From the NCBI GenBank assembly GCA_051453625.1, contig JBOZIK010000001.1, forward strand, positions 181,468,225-181,532,224: a DNA stretch of 64,000 bases, read 5' to 3'. The notes beneath the pieces were generated by a model, which did not search any database, was not told the DNA's origin, and was given only the letters and a program-made list of their open reading frames with translations. Numbering within the stretch: position 1 is the first letter of the stretch; every line of letters begins with the position of its first letter. The position numbers were made by a program, and so were the translations under genes. Shown here piece by piece: positions 21,421 to 33,377 of the stretch. Source of the stretch: Welwitschia mirabilis (lineage: Eukaryota > Gnetophyta > Gnetopsida > Welwitschiales).

Positions 21421-22639
21421 AATTTTCTCATTGGATTGTTTATTTTGATATCTAGCTATTAAGTTTGCTATCTACTCTTTCTCATGAAGACATGTATTTA
21501 AACTATTTCTATAATTATCAGAAATTTTTAAGACTGTAACTATTTCAATCTATATTTAGATAGCCTAGAGTTTCTTCCTATCAACATAGTTAAAGGATTT
21601 CATTCTATTATTTGATTAGATCAACATTAGGTGATGAGAGCCCTTTGTTAGATACTTTTTCCATTTTAATAATTTATCTTTGTGTATATAACCTTGAAGT
21701 TTTTGTTTTCTTGAGTCTAGTATGTATAGAACTTTATTATCTAGTGGTCTTATTTTGCAATGACTGGTGTTTAGGTATATAATTAAATATGTCTAAAATA
21801 TAGTTTGCATTGATAATTTAATCCAATTTTTACTATGTAATTAATTGAGAAACCTCTGATTAGTTTTCTAGTTGAATTTTTCCTATGTTTTTCATACACA
21901 TCTAAAACATTAATGAATTTTGAGGATGATGAATTCTATTCCTATTCCCATTTTGATTATGATGTGAGAAATTGTAAGGCTTATAGCTTATTGAACATCT
22001 CTCATACTACTAAAATGAAGTTTTGTTACACTTATTAGTAGTAGGATACATTAGTGTATTGTCTTTTAATTTATCTATATTAGTTTTCTTGAATGTACAT
22101 CATAAAAAATCTATTAATCATTTGTATTAGTATCATAAAAACCATTAAAACATAATTACACATGTTTTATCATTATGCATGTGTTTATATATGTATTGAA
22201 GCTAAACTATTTATTTCTTGCAATTTTGTTCTTTATCATTACTTACTCAAATTATTAATTTGTAAATAATCTATGAGAAAATATTTTAAATTTTTCTTAA
22301 AATTATTTTTATTTATATTACAATTTTTTTATTATTATTTACATTATGACATTGTTAGATTTATTTGCATTTATACTAGTTTATTAATATATATAGCTTA
22401 CCTATTTAATATGAATCATAATTGTATAAACCTTAAAGATTAAAACAAGGTATAATATTATTAGTTAAGATAAATAGAATTCATCGCATTGTTTATCTTT
22501 CTTATGATTTAAGTTACTTGGAATTTTTAAAATTTACTTTACTATCAAATGTTAAAGTTAGATTTGTATTGATTCATTATTCCTCATTGAAGCTTAAGGA
22601 AAAGGTAAATTCCCTTAGAGATTTATAGTAATAGTTTAT
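21421..22639. other. AT-rich degraded DNA, nothing recognised
   Basis: Repeat-like sequence without a readable domain; possibly more of the antisense copia remnant. Confidence 0.35.
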
Positions 22640-22806
22640 CATTGGAAAAATAGACAATTCATATGATTATGAGGAAGAAAAAACTAGCTTTATAAAGTGT
22701 AATGGCTAGAGTAGAAAGAAGTAGAAGCCACTTAGGAATATGAAACAAACATTTTATAGTGGAAACACAAGCTTTCTTTTTCCATGTTTTTAGGACAAAA
22801 ATTCTT
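22640..22806 (+). pseudogene. Chromovirus pol C-terminus (chromodomain end) of element B-C
   Basis: Homologous to 9620-9783. The translation near 22720 reads E-A-T-stop-E-Y-E, the ATWE chromodomain motif with TGG changed to TAG, then KLSFSMFLGQKFLRG before the polypurine tract. Only this tail of pol is left in the element. Confidence 0.55.
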
Positions 22807-22820
22807 AAGAGGTAGAGAAA
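22807..22820 (+). other. Polypurine tract before LTR C
   Basis: AAGAGGTAGAGAAA immediately before TGTGATATC, the start of LTR C. Confidence 0.6.
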
Positions 22821-24557
22821 TGTGATATCTAGAATTTTGAAGGTGTAAAGACTTAGCCTAATCAATTAAATAAAAACTAAATAAAATAATTTTTATTTTG
22901 TGGAATCCACTAAGCTAATTTAATTACTAAATTCTTTCTTTATTACTATATTATTATTTAAGATTAGTTCTTTAATTATTATTAAAAACTTACACCATAA
23001 TTATTATTTTAAATTCTTTCTTTTCTTGTAAATACTATAACTAATAATACTATTTTTGTATTCCTTTTTTATTTATTTAATGATATATGTTTTAGTGGTT
23101 ATAAAAATATATTTTTAATTCTTTTTCAAACTATTACATTTAATGTATCATGATTAGTATATTTCTTTGTTTTAATGCATACCCAATATTCTTATAACAT
23201 GTATAATTATTAAGTTGCATTATATTCGCTTATTTTAATATTCTAGTTTAGTAGTACATGCTAAAGTCACATACATAATTATGGTGTTGCATTTTCTTTT
23301 ATCAGTAGTTAGCATATATTCATTATAGTAAATATTTATATATAACAAAATCTTATCTTGATGTTTCTATTGAGATTACTTGATAAATGCCTCATCTTGA
23401 TTTTTTAGCTTAATAATTGCAAGTAATGAAATGTTTTTAGAATCTTGGCATTTTTCTTTAGATGGCTTATTTGAATAAATACTAGTAATTCTTTGTCTTC
23501 TCTAAAAATATTGAGATGCCATCTGACTAATATTTATCTTTTTTAGACTTATTTTAAAAATTTTCTAGAACTTTTGGATTATATAACTTATGTATTAATA
23601 ATGAAGGCATAATTTTCATATCTATTATTTAGTTATAATGGGAAAAATATTTTTAGCATGTTGAACATTTACTATTATTATGATTAAATATTAAATGCAC
23701 GTAGTAGGCAAGTAAAGTGATGATTGACAACCAAGGAATCATAATTATTTTTTTTTATCAAAGATAGTAGTGGCTTGTATGTGTCCCTTGAAATTCCCAA
23801 TATCTTTTGAATTTATTCATGTCATTATAAAATAGATCCCTTTTCTTCTTATTTTTATTCTTTTGAAGATCTTCTATTCTACCATAGATCTTTAAAAACT
23901 TTAGAGTATTTGGAATCTTGGATTCTTTGTACCTTGGACATAGTAATCTTAAAGCTTAAAAAGCTTCAAGTCAAATCATTGGTATGGTTTAATATTCCTT
24001 TTAAATATTTTATGGCCTAAAAATTTTACTTGTAGTACTTTTACATATTACATGATTTTATGTATGGATTTGTTAAACTCTTACTCTCTTATTCTATGAC
24101 GCATTATTTCTTTTAAATAATCTCTATGCTTTCTCTTCATTTATTTATCATATCATGCTTGTTAATTCACCTGTATGGACTTAGGCTTGTCTTTATTTCT
24201 TTTATGGTCTTAGGATATTCTCTTATTTCTTATATGGTTTTAAGTTTTTATTTATTTCTTGTATGATCCTATGTATTTCTTAAATCTTGTATGCTCTAGA
24301 TTTCTTACATATCTCATATAATTATTATTGTTTTCTTGTATCCTTTATATGGCTCTAGGGTTACTTTTATTTTAATTATGATTTCATTATCATTTGTATG
24401 ATCCTATACTATTGCATCCTTTTGTGGTCTAAAGAAATTCTTATTTTCTTATTAAAATCTTATGTTTTCTTGGAATTCTTATAAATTTCTAAAATGTCTT
24501 GCTTATTTCTATTGATTTGAAATCTGTCTGTAATATCTACAATATGTTCAAAGATTA

Positions 24558-24657
24558 NNNNNNNNNNNNNNNNNNNNNNNNNNNNNNNNNNNNNNNNNNN
24601 NNNNNNNNNNNNNNNNNNNNNNNNNNNNNNNNNNNNNNNNNNNNNNNNNNNNNNNNN
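24558..24657. other. Assembly gap (100 N), probably spurious
   Basis: TCAAAGATTA ends the left flank and also begins the right flank. LTR B reads straight through the same place. The gap is best explained as an unmerged 10-bp overlap. Confidence 0.85.
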
Positions 24658-24792
24658 TCAAAGATTATTCTTATATGAATCTTATTTCTTATGAAAATTC
24701 TTAATGCTTGAAAAGTAAATCCATGAAAGTAAATCTTTTCCTTTCTGAAGATATCTTTTAAAGTCCAAATCATTTATGAAAATAAAATTTTC

Positions 24793-25078
24793 ACATATCA
24801 CTAAATAAGGCAATGGAATATGGAAACACATGGATCGTTGAATGAGGTAATGGAATTAATAATTCATAGAGCACTCAATGAAGTAGTGTAAAGATAAAAC
24901 CACAAATCACCAATGAGGTAATGAAAATAATACTCCATAGGTTACCAAATAAGGCAGCAGAAAAATGAAAAATAAAATCATAAATTATCAAATAAGGCAA
25001 TGGTAATGATGATTTATAAATTGCTAAATCAGGTAATGGATAAATAAAAATCATAAATCACTAAATTAGAAAGTTGTA
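24793..25078 (+). repeat. Minisatellite in LTR C (GAATGAGGTAATGGA units)
   Basis: About eight units matching those of LTR B one by one, with more G->A changes (AAATAAGGCAATGG). Confidence 0.8.
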
Positions 25079-25698
25079 AACTATATGATAAAATTGATTA
25101 ATCTCATTTCATTCCCATGAAAATCTAATGCTTGATTATTTGGAGTTGTTCTTATTTTTTCATTTTCATCTATCTTGTATCTTAGGGTTTTTCTAACCTT
25201 TATCTTTGCCTTGAATGGACTATACTAGAACTATGATGATTTACTACTTTTACTCCATATTATTTTTTATTAAACAAGTAATAAATCAAAGTATAGTAAA
25301 AACTAATTTATCTTGCTAAGAAGGGCATATGAAAATGAAATATTATTTTTTGAGCTTGTGCTTGAAAGATATTAATTCGAGTGATTTGTTTCTTATTATA
25401 ATTTTTGATATTATTATATCTTATTAACTATGTATTTCAAAAATTTATAATAATTCATCTATAATATAGTTGTAAACATTATATTTCTAAAATATCGAAT
25501 TGATCTATTTCTTAAACTTACAATTTTGATTTAAATTTAAAAAGACTCATAGTTGTCTTTTTTCTTAAAGCTATACTTGAATACATTTTAGTTAGTATGC
25601 ACTACTTTTCTATTGTAAATATACCTTTCTTATAGAACTCAACTTTAGATGTTTATCATTCTATTTAAAGTTTTTAGGTTAAAAATGTGGACTTTACA

Positions 25699-26961
25699 TA
25701 GGATTAGGCTTATGTATAGTAGGAATATTCCCCTTCTTACATTGATTAAGTGATGTAAGGATATATATGGTGGTTTGATTTAGTTGTTACATTTCTTGAT
25801 CTATCTTTTACAATGTGAAAGAGGTTTATTAGTTGAATTTTTTTTGTAAGATATTGATCTGATGTTAAGATTTGAGGATTTGAGGGAGGATATTAACTCT
25901 TAGATTAACTAGTTGAATCTTAACTAGGATAATCTTGTTTTCATGAGAAGTTTAGATGATTTCTATATCAAGGATTTTAGGTATTAAAGTATGGATTATT
26001 TGCTCTTTATTTTGACCATTATTATCATATAGCGTTAACTTATTCTTTAACCACTCCTTGAAACATGATAGAGGATGCATAATCTAAAGTTTCATGAGTA
26101 TCCACAAGACAAATTTTATAATGAAGAGATAAATTCATAGGCTTAGGATTTGTACCAATCATTAGGACTTTCAATTATAGTCTCAAGAAAATCCCAATCT
26201 TTATCAATTTCGAGGTCTAGAAAGCTTTGTTTACACATCATCTCCACAAATACCTATGATTGGATGAAATTCCTTCATAAAAGAAACTTATAACTCTTCA
26301 TTACTCAAAATCATATTATGGAGATTAAAGAAGTACATTTGTAAATCTTTCTAAGGTGTAGGAAAATAGTTCACTACATGTTTATTAGAAGTTCCTGATT
26401 TCTCTTCTAATGGCATTGGTTTTACAACTATGAAATATATTTCTAATGAATTCTTAATTAAGGTTAGCCTAAGTTGTTGATGGAAATAGATTTAGATATG
26501 TAAATCTAAAATTTCTCCTTCTTTTTAAGGAAAAAATGGAATATGATAAATTTAAGTCCATTAAATGTATTATAATTTGGAGGGATTTGAGAAAGAACAC
26601 ACTCAAACTTCTTAAGATGTAAGTAAGAATCCTTAAACTCAAAACCATAAAAATGTTGGAGAAGTTAAATAATTATTAGTTTAAAGAAAATTATTTCAAC
26701 ATTAAATTTTGAACAATGCAAAAATATAAACTTAGACATTATGATTGAAGATATTCTTTCAAGGCTCTTTAGGTTGATTTAAGTTGAAGTTACTTCTACA
26801 GTGTTTTTAGTTTTTTGAGGTCTCTTATATGGCTGATTTAAAGTGTTTCTCTTCATTTAACAAATGAGAGGGATTTGGTATAATCTACCATTATACATTT
26901 ATTCCCAATTCATAAAATATAATAGAAGAAATAATATAGCTTATTTTTATAGATGCAAATG
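25699..26961. other. Degraded DNA with a coding-like minus-strand stretch (25.96-26.48 kb)
   Basis: On the minus strand a broken frame reads VVKPMPLEEKSGTSNKHVVN, then MILSNEEL, SFMKEFHPIIGICGDDV and DLEIDKDWDFLETIIESPND. The acidic, Trp-containing composition is unlike random AT-rich DNA. I do not recognise the family; it may be a retroelement gag or a host exon. The rest is featureless. Confidence 0.3.
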
Positions 26962-26966
26962 ATATG
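26962..26966. other. Target-site duplication ATATG (left)
   Basis: ATATG directly outside the LTR at 26967. The same five bases are found at 36850-36854 outside the other LTR. Confidence 0.85.
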
Positions 26967-27343
26967 TGTAATGTTCCATTTTACCATTTTTGTATTATTT
27001 TTCTAGATGCACATGATATTTGAAATGTTTCATTTTACTATTATTGGAAATAATGGATTACATTCCTTATTGTTCAAACAATAGCCTTAGACTAGTGCTC
27101 AAAGGTAAAGATATGGACTATGACCTGAGTCCTCCTCCTCAAGCCATTGGGGACTAGCCAAAGTTGTTGTTAGTTGCATCCATCTAGTCTATCCACTTCC
27201 ATCTAATGCCATAGGATTTTATAGCATAAATGCAAGGATACAACTTTTACATCTTTGGGTTACATCCATTCAGAACTCAGTTATTACACTCATTTAGTGC
27301 CTTAACATACATCTTTTACAAAGAGTGAATTTGGAATATTACA
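26967..27343 (-). repeat. 3' LTR of the chromovirus
   Basis: On the plus strand it starts TGTAATGTTCC and ends GGAATATTACA. It shares GGTAAAGATATGGACTATGA and CATCTTTGGGTTACATCCAT with the 5' LTR, with scattered differences. It is shorter than the 5' LTR. Confidence 0.85.
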
Positions 27344-27356
27344 TTCCCTTCCCCTT
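27344..27356 (-). other. Polypurine tract
   Basis: AAGGGGAAGGGAA on the minus strand, touching the 3' LTR. It is matched by AAGGGGAAGGC in the 4.1-kb copy. Confidence 0.85.
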
Positions 27357-27529
27357 AAGCATTGTGCTTATTTTTTTATTGTGGTTTCTCCTCTTCTTAT
27401 GTCATTCATGAAGTTATACTCATCTATATTATTTTTTATATTATCTACAAAGCATAAGGGAAGAAGAAACATTGCTTATTAAGAGATACATTAATAATGA
27501 GAAAATAACAAATCATGTTCTACTAAAAA

Positions 27530-30500
27530 GTTTGGAAAAAGTTTCCTACGTGCACTTCCTATTTTTTCAAGTTTGTTAATTATAATGTATCTATTGGATA
27601 GGTACTTAATTTACATTTTTATTCCTTAATATCTTAATTCTAGTATACAAGACTTTTTTAAGTTAGACAACAAAGGTCAAGTTGGGTTCAAGCATAATAT
27701 GTTATCAATTCAGGGTATAGTCCTAGTTTTTGTCTTCATAGTATGGTTTCATTATGCTCACATGAAAAACCAAATGTATTCAAGACATTAGAGTAGGAAG
27801 TTCTAGTTTATAAGCTAGGTCCCCCATTCTTTCAATGATCTTGAATGGATCACAACATTACAGGACTAACTTGTTGTGATTCCCTCTTTTCAAGGAGTTT
27901 CTCTCTAGCTTGAACTTTAGCAATACTTATTCACTAATTTAGAATATGTGGGTATGATGCTTCTAATTATAGTATTTCTTATACCAATCTTGTTTAGCTT
28001 GCAATTGTATTTTTATCTTAGTAATCATGTCTTTCAAAATTTTTACTTTAGAGGATGTAGTCTCTTTTGATCTCTATTAAAGATTTGATCATGTGAAAGG
28101 GGTGGTACAGTTCCTTCCATACATTGCTTTAAATGGTGAATATTGAATGGAGGTTTGGAATGTTTAATTATAATCAAACTTAGCCAAGTGTAGGTAGTTC
28201 TTCCATTATTTGAACTTTCTAGCCATGTAACACAATAAAGTATATTCTAGTATGTAATTTACTCTTTTAGTCTAGCCATCTATTTTAGTGTGATATACAA
28301 TACTGAAACTGAGTTTAGTACCTAAGTGATGGAAGAAACTTTTCCAAGACTCAGATAATAACTTTGGTTCTCAATCAGATACCATGAATTAAGGTGCATC
28401 AGGTTACTTAAAAACATCTTGTACAAACCATGAGGCTAATTCTTTAGCTATGTTGAATCTTTGTACTACAATAAAATGGGACATCTTAGTCAACCTGTCT
28501 ACATAAATAAAAATTACATTATGTTGTCTATTAGTAAAAGATGGTTCAATGATGAAATCCATGGAGATTTATTCCCATTTCCATTATGATACTCCTAAAA
28601 GTTGTAGGGGTCCTATGGGTCTTCCTTGATCAATCTTCATTTACTAGTGTATGGGATAATTGCAAATGTATTCATTCAAGTCTACCGTCATTTTAGGATA
28701 AAATTTATGTTTTTATAGCTAGTGATAATTCCTGATGAATCTGGGTTGCCTTGCAGCAATTTAGACATCAACTTACTTCTCCATGGATCTTATGAAATGC
28801 AAAGATGTTTTTCTTTTAAGAGATATCCGTCCTATGAAAGTATGTAAGTATCTCCTTCTTTTTCTTATTAAATCAATTAATATATGTTCCTAAAGTATGG
28901 ATCATTGGCTATGGATGTCTTAAGGAAGGCTGATAGATTTGATGTAACAGTGGTTGCTAACATGTACCCCATTTTACTCAATGTGTCTATAACTTTTTTT
29001 TCTTTCCTAGGATATACTATAGTTTAAATTATATTCTATAAGAAATTCACCCCATCTCCTCTATTGTATATTTAGAATAGGTTTTTTTTTAAAATATTCT
29101 AAGCTTTTATGATCTATTTTAAACAGAAATTCACCTCCTGATAGGAAGTGTCTCCAAATTTTTAGAGCATGCATTATGACCAGTAGTTTAAGATCATAGA
29201 TGAAATAGTTCTTCTCATGTTGATTTAACATTCAAAATTCATAACTGATCACCTGATCATCTTGGTTCATTGGTGGTGAATGTGAATGGTTTGTTCATGT
29301 TTACAATTTTAAGAATAAATACCATTGTAAGTAGTAGATTTAGTTTGAAAAATGCTTTCTTCCATTTGTGGTTAAAGTTAAATGTGGATGTTTATTTGGT
29401 TAAATCTATCAATGGCACTACAAGTTGGGAGAGTCCTAGGATGAATTTCTGACAGAAGCCTGTCAACCCTAAAAAACTTTGAACTTGTGTGAGGTCCTTC
29501 AGTTCTAGCCATTTCCTTATGGCTTATATTTTGGCTAGATCGATGGTGATACCTTTACTAGAAATAACATTTGCTTAATTCCTATTCCTATCTTAAAGAA
29601 GTCACATTTGCTTAATTTGTCCTTGAAATTATGCCTATTCAAGACTATAAGACTTTCTTTAAGTGTGTAACATGATCATCATGGATTTTGGAATATACCA
29701 AAATATTATCTAAACATACAACTATGAATTTATCTAAATAAGATAATAAAATATCATTTATCATAGTTATAGAAATATCTAGAGTATTTGTCAAATCAAA
29801 GGGAATTACTATTAAATTATAATATCCATATCTTATTTTGAAGATAGTTTTATAAATATCTTCATCCTTGATGTGGATTTGATAACATATAGACTATAAG
29901 TTAATCTTTGAGAAGAACTTAACTCCTTGAATTTAATCCATTAAGTCATTAATTATTTGTAGAGGATACTTATTTTTTATGATTACCTTATTTAGTTGTC
30001 TATAGTTGATGCAAAGTCATAAGTACCATTCATTTTTTAATGAAGAATCCTAGGGCTCCCTAAGGCAACATGGTAGGGAAACGTTTTCCTTACAAAAGTA
30101 GCTAAATAATTTTTATTTTCAATTCTCTTAATTCTATCATTAAGAATTAAGATGGTGCTTAGGATACTAGTTGTGATCTAAGGATTAAGTCGATTTCATG
30201 TTGTACTTTCCTCTTGGCTAGTAGCATCTTTGAACCTTCGAACAAACTAGAAAATTATTATAGTTCTTCTAATAATGTGGGATCCTCTTTATTATTTTTG
30301 GCCTACACCAGGGTGATAAAGACTTGTTTCTTTTTGGATAGATTTTGAGATTTGTTTAGATTAGATCAAGAATATCTTCTTATTCCTTTCGTTCCTCTTT
30401 GAAATTCTTTTTTTAAACAAAGTTGATAGTAGTAGGATGCATTGCTAAAAGTTAATTCTAACATTATATCTAACTAAGAAGGGAATCCTCAAAATGTCAT

Positions 30501-30720
30501 GGTACTCTCTAATGTGAAAGACATATAACTTATCCCTAAAATGTAAGCTATAAATGATGTATTAATAAGGGTGGCAGTCCCATCCTATGTAAGAAAACTA
30601 TCCCTTGTAATCCTTATGTTATATTTTTGTTCCTTGAATTGGATGATTTTTAGTTTATAAAATAATGTTGGAGAAATGAAGTTGTATGATGAACTTGTAT
30701 CTACTAAGGACAAAACAAAG
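27530..30720 (-). pseudogene. Chromovirus pol: protease, RT, RNase H, integrase, chromodomain
   Basis: Decayed polyprotein, read from high to low coordinates. Protease (about 30720-30430): LVDTSSSYNFISP, where the active-site Gly is Ser. RT (about 30110-29480): CINYRQLNKVIIKNKYPL, IKDEDIYKTIFKIRYGYYN, and VCLDNILVYSK, where the second catalytic Asp is Asn. The earlier catalytic Asp in the FSKxDL motif is also Asn. RNase H (to about 28990): LTQVQSFLGLTGFCQKFI and LKLLVIMHALKIWRHFL, IDHKSLEYF. Integrase (about 28830-27740): YVDRLTKMSHFIVVQRF, a second Asp in MVSD, and KRVNYILE with the catalytic Glu changed to Lys. The integrase tail includes KRGNHNKL and ERMGDLAYKLELP. The chromodomain near 27590-27530 reads KILRNKN and C-T-stop-E-T with TAG for Trp. 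Stops occur throughout. Confidence 0.85.
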
Positions 30721-30879
30721 AAAAGTGAAATTTGACCATGTAATTTCAAGATGAAGTATTGGTTATGAATCGTACCTTTTTAAATGGTAGCATATAGTGT
30801 TTTGGGTTGTGTGGCTAGATTCTATAAGGATTGAGGCTAATTGTGCTAAGGGAGATTTGGAGCTTAAGATTTGAAGGGG

Positions 30880-32095
30880 TAATTTCTGACAATGTAAACC
30901 TTGTGGTATTCATGACAAGTAAGGTTGGTTCTATATGCTTCTTTTTCTAGTGATGTACTAGACATGTTATGTCTACTCACTTATAGGTGGTGGTCTTATT
31001 CCATCGATTTTCTTATTCTTGAATGTAATGGCTTATTTGTAGAAAGCATATTTAGTGGATTGGATCTCCAAGGTGCATAAGATACTTCTAAGTTTGAGGA
31101 GTACAGTCCTAACAAAATTGTTAATCAATTACTTCTCTACGAAGTTCTTTTAATATTTCATAAGATGCTAGTATTTAGACTAATGTTCATTGAGTAGGCA
31201 TTTAACAAGTAAAGGCATTGGAGTTCCACTATTTAATCTTCTATGAAGTCTTTTGAAATGAATTTCTTTTTGAATTCCTCTATAATAAAGATGGTAACAT
31301 ATGCACATCATTATTCTAATGGAACATTCCAAAGGTCAAAGTAGTTTTCTATTTGTCAAATCTAAGAGATAGCTTCTTTGCTTATCCCTATTTTGCCTTT
31401 GTATGTTTTCAAGCATATCATTTTGGTAATCTCCTCTTCTTACTATTATTCTATGTTGGAGTAGTTTTCTTGATTTAATAAGAAGGCTTAGAGGTTGGCT
31501 TCTATCTTTAGTAGTCTCATTTAGATGTTTTATAGGTCAATTATGCCTATTGAAGTATGTTGTCTTGATGTAAAGGGTTGCTATTAGGATTCCCTTGGTT
31601 TTTGTTCCACTTATTCGATTCAATAAAAAGGCTTATAGGTTGGATTCTATCTTTAGTAGTATCATCTAGATGTTTTATAGGTCAACTATGCCTATTGTAG
31701 TATGTTGTTCTAATGTCAAGGGTTGCTTTGGGATGCCCTTTGTTTTTGTTTCACAGGTCTATCTTCTAGGCAAGAAAGAAGGCTATCAATCTTACTTGTT
31801 AAAAGTTCACTTCTGAGAGTGAATTTAATTAAGTTAGGTTTCTATTTCATCCATTCCTCCATTTAAATTATGTTCCATAATGCACTAGTTGGTTCGATGT
31901 CCTATTAAACTCATATGCCTCTCCTTGGTTACTCTTATTCTATGAGTAGTCCCTACTCCTTTAGTGGTGTTATGTCCCTTTTTTATAATATTTCTACAAG
32001 AGCTAAGTACCTGTAACTAAATGATGATTAGAAAGACCATTAGAAGGGCCAATAGTAGTTGCCATAACAATCCTTGATGACATGGATTCCATTTT
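30880..32095 (-). pseudogene. Chromovirus gag
   Basis: The likely start at 32095 on the minus strand gives MESMSSRIVMATTIGPSNG. Further on are EEFKKKFISKDFIED and VELQCLYL, typical of the gag core. Near 30930 comes a zinc knuckle, TCHEYHKVYIVRNYP: relatives have C-x2-C-x4-H-x4-C, but here two Cys codons have become Tyr codons (G->A) and one residue is missing. A 145-bp tandem duplication lies inside the N-terminal half. Not functional. Confidence 0.7.
31471..31755. repeat. 145-bp tandem duplication within gag
   Basis: Two adjacent copies, 31471-31615 and 31616-about 31755. Both contain TAGATGTTTTATAGGTCAA and the words GAGGTTGG/TAGGTTGG, CTATCTTTAGTAGT and TAGTATGTTGT or a variant. Confidence 0.8.
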
Positions 32096-32109
32096 GAGGT
32101 AACTATTAA

Positions 32110-33060
32110 GGGGGTATGTTACCAGGTATTTCAAGTGCGATGTTGGATGATACACAGGTATGATGATTAAAGTATGATATTAGATATTTAGGTATAACAT
32201 CAAATAGAGATGTGTAATTTTAGATACCCTTATAAAACTATGTAACTTTCTTATAGAACAATCACAAGTGTGGTGGCTCATGCTAGGGGTAAACGAGATG
32301 TGATAGAATCCTATGAAGGTAAGTGTAACATCAAGCACTTAAGTGCAATATCAGGCATCCAAGTATAATATTAGGTGCTCAAGTACAACATTAAAGGATA
32401 TTGTTATGAGGACATTAGAGTACTATGTGCAGTGTCAGGGATAAGAAATTGGTATTCGAGGCTTATGAAGGCATGTACAACATTGAGCATCCAAGTGCAA
32501 TGTCAAGCACTCAAGTGCGATGTCAAATGCCTACATGCAATGTCAGTCCTTCTTTCCAAGAATAATGTCCTATTGAAACATGATGTATCAAGGCCTTTTG
32601 GGAGGTATCAGAATGTTGTGACCTCGAGTGCAATGTCAACAACTCAAGTACAACATCAGACACCTAAGCATAACATTGGACACCTAAGTGTAACATTAGT
32701 TAACTAAGTGTGACATTAGAGCCTTCTTACATATGAAAGTGGGAGGTAAATAGATAATTTTTAGCAGTGATTGGGAGTATTATAAGATTGTATAGGTAAG
32801 TGTAATGTTAGGAATCCAATTGCAATGTTAGATACCTAAGTACGACATCAGAAATTTGAGTGCGACATTGAGGCCTCATTACAAAATAGGCTAGAAGGGC
32901 ACACTTGACACTGAGGCTAAGCGGGACCTATCAGATGTAAGCAAGGGAAACTTGCAATGTCGAGCACTCAAGTGCAATGTTGGGCACATAAGTAGAATGT
33001 CAAGCACTCAAGTATAATGTTGGCACCTAAAGTACAATGTTGGTTCTTAGGAATATGATG
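32110..33060. repeat. 20-bp minisatellite with higher-order structure
   Basis: Many degenerate copies of a 20-bp unit, AAGTGCAATGTCAGGCACYC, in runs of two to five. The runs are separated by longer spacers that are themselves similar (containing GAGGCCT or a variant, an ATTACA-like word and a GGTAAGTG-like word), giving a repeat of repeats with a spacing of very roughly 200 bp. Variation is mostly C/T and G/A. The 110-codon frame at 32375-32707 is a translation of this array and not a gene. It lies in the leader of the chromovirus, upstream of two TATA boxes on the plus strand. Confidence 0.85.
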
Positions 33061-33199
33061 TTGTCATGGAGCATTGTTGTCACTTAATTGTAGTTAATCT
33101 TAATTCAATTGTAATTATCTTTGGTTTGATTATAGTTAATTATCGATTAGTTAACTATAGTTAAATTTACTCCTAAGGTTTAGTTAATTATGGGTTTAT

Positions 33200-33377
33200 T
33201 ATAAATATCCCATGAACCCCTCATTTTTACCTCATTTTTATTGTGATTCACAATCAACTAGTAGCTTTTTCTTCCTTTGCCTTTTGCTATTCTTCCACAT
33301 GATACCTCTATATTATCCTTTTGTGATTTTTCTATATTTTTGTATAGGCCTTTTGTAATCTGTGTTTATTATAAATA
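33200..33377 (+). promoter_or_regulatory. Two TATA boxes 170 bp apart
   Basis: TTTATTATAAATA occurs twice, with TATAAATA at 33200-33207 and 33370-33377, both on the plus strand and just downstream of the minisatellite. A repeat array followed by a TATA box resembles the U3 region of an LTR. An LTR-like start (AAGGGGGTATGTTACC near 32110) precedes it. Inference: a plus-strand element or its LTR may be inserted in the chromovirus leader. Confidence 0.35.

Larger units (their letters stand above)
12624..25698 (+). mobile_element. Large LTR element B-C, nested in the leader of A, pol largely absent
   Basis: A long-LTR element in plus orientation: LTR B, a primer-binding site, an internal part of about 6.7 kb, a short pol C-terminus, a polypurine tract, and LTR C. 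The internal part shows no gag, protease, RT or integrase on the plus strand. Instead it holds a GC-richer gene-like island (16.6-18.2 kb) and a minus-strand copia remnant. It thus resembles a non-autonomous large derivative, or an element whose coding part was replaced by insertions and deletions. The flanks TCAGG (12619-12623) and TAGGA (25699-25703) are not a clean target duplication. Gaps at 15356, 18621 and 24558 limit the reading. Confidence 0.6.
22821..25698 (+). repeat. LTR C (3' LTR of element B-C)
   Basis: Starts TGTGATATCTAGAATTTTG and ends GGACTTTACA. It is collinear with LTR B throughout. Differences are many and spread evenly, so the insertion is old. The 100-N gap at 24558 has no counterpart in LTR B. 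Confidence 0.75.

Noticed and set aside
12619-25703. Target duplication of element B-C
   Set aside because: TCAGG against TAGGA does not match well enough at the chosen borders.
32375-32707. 110-codon open frame
   Set aside because: It is a translation of the 20-bp minisatellite; the peptide repeats follow the DNA repeats.
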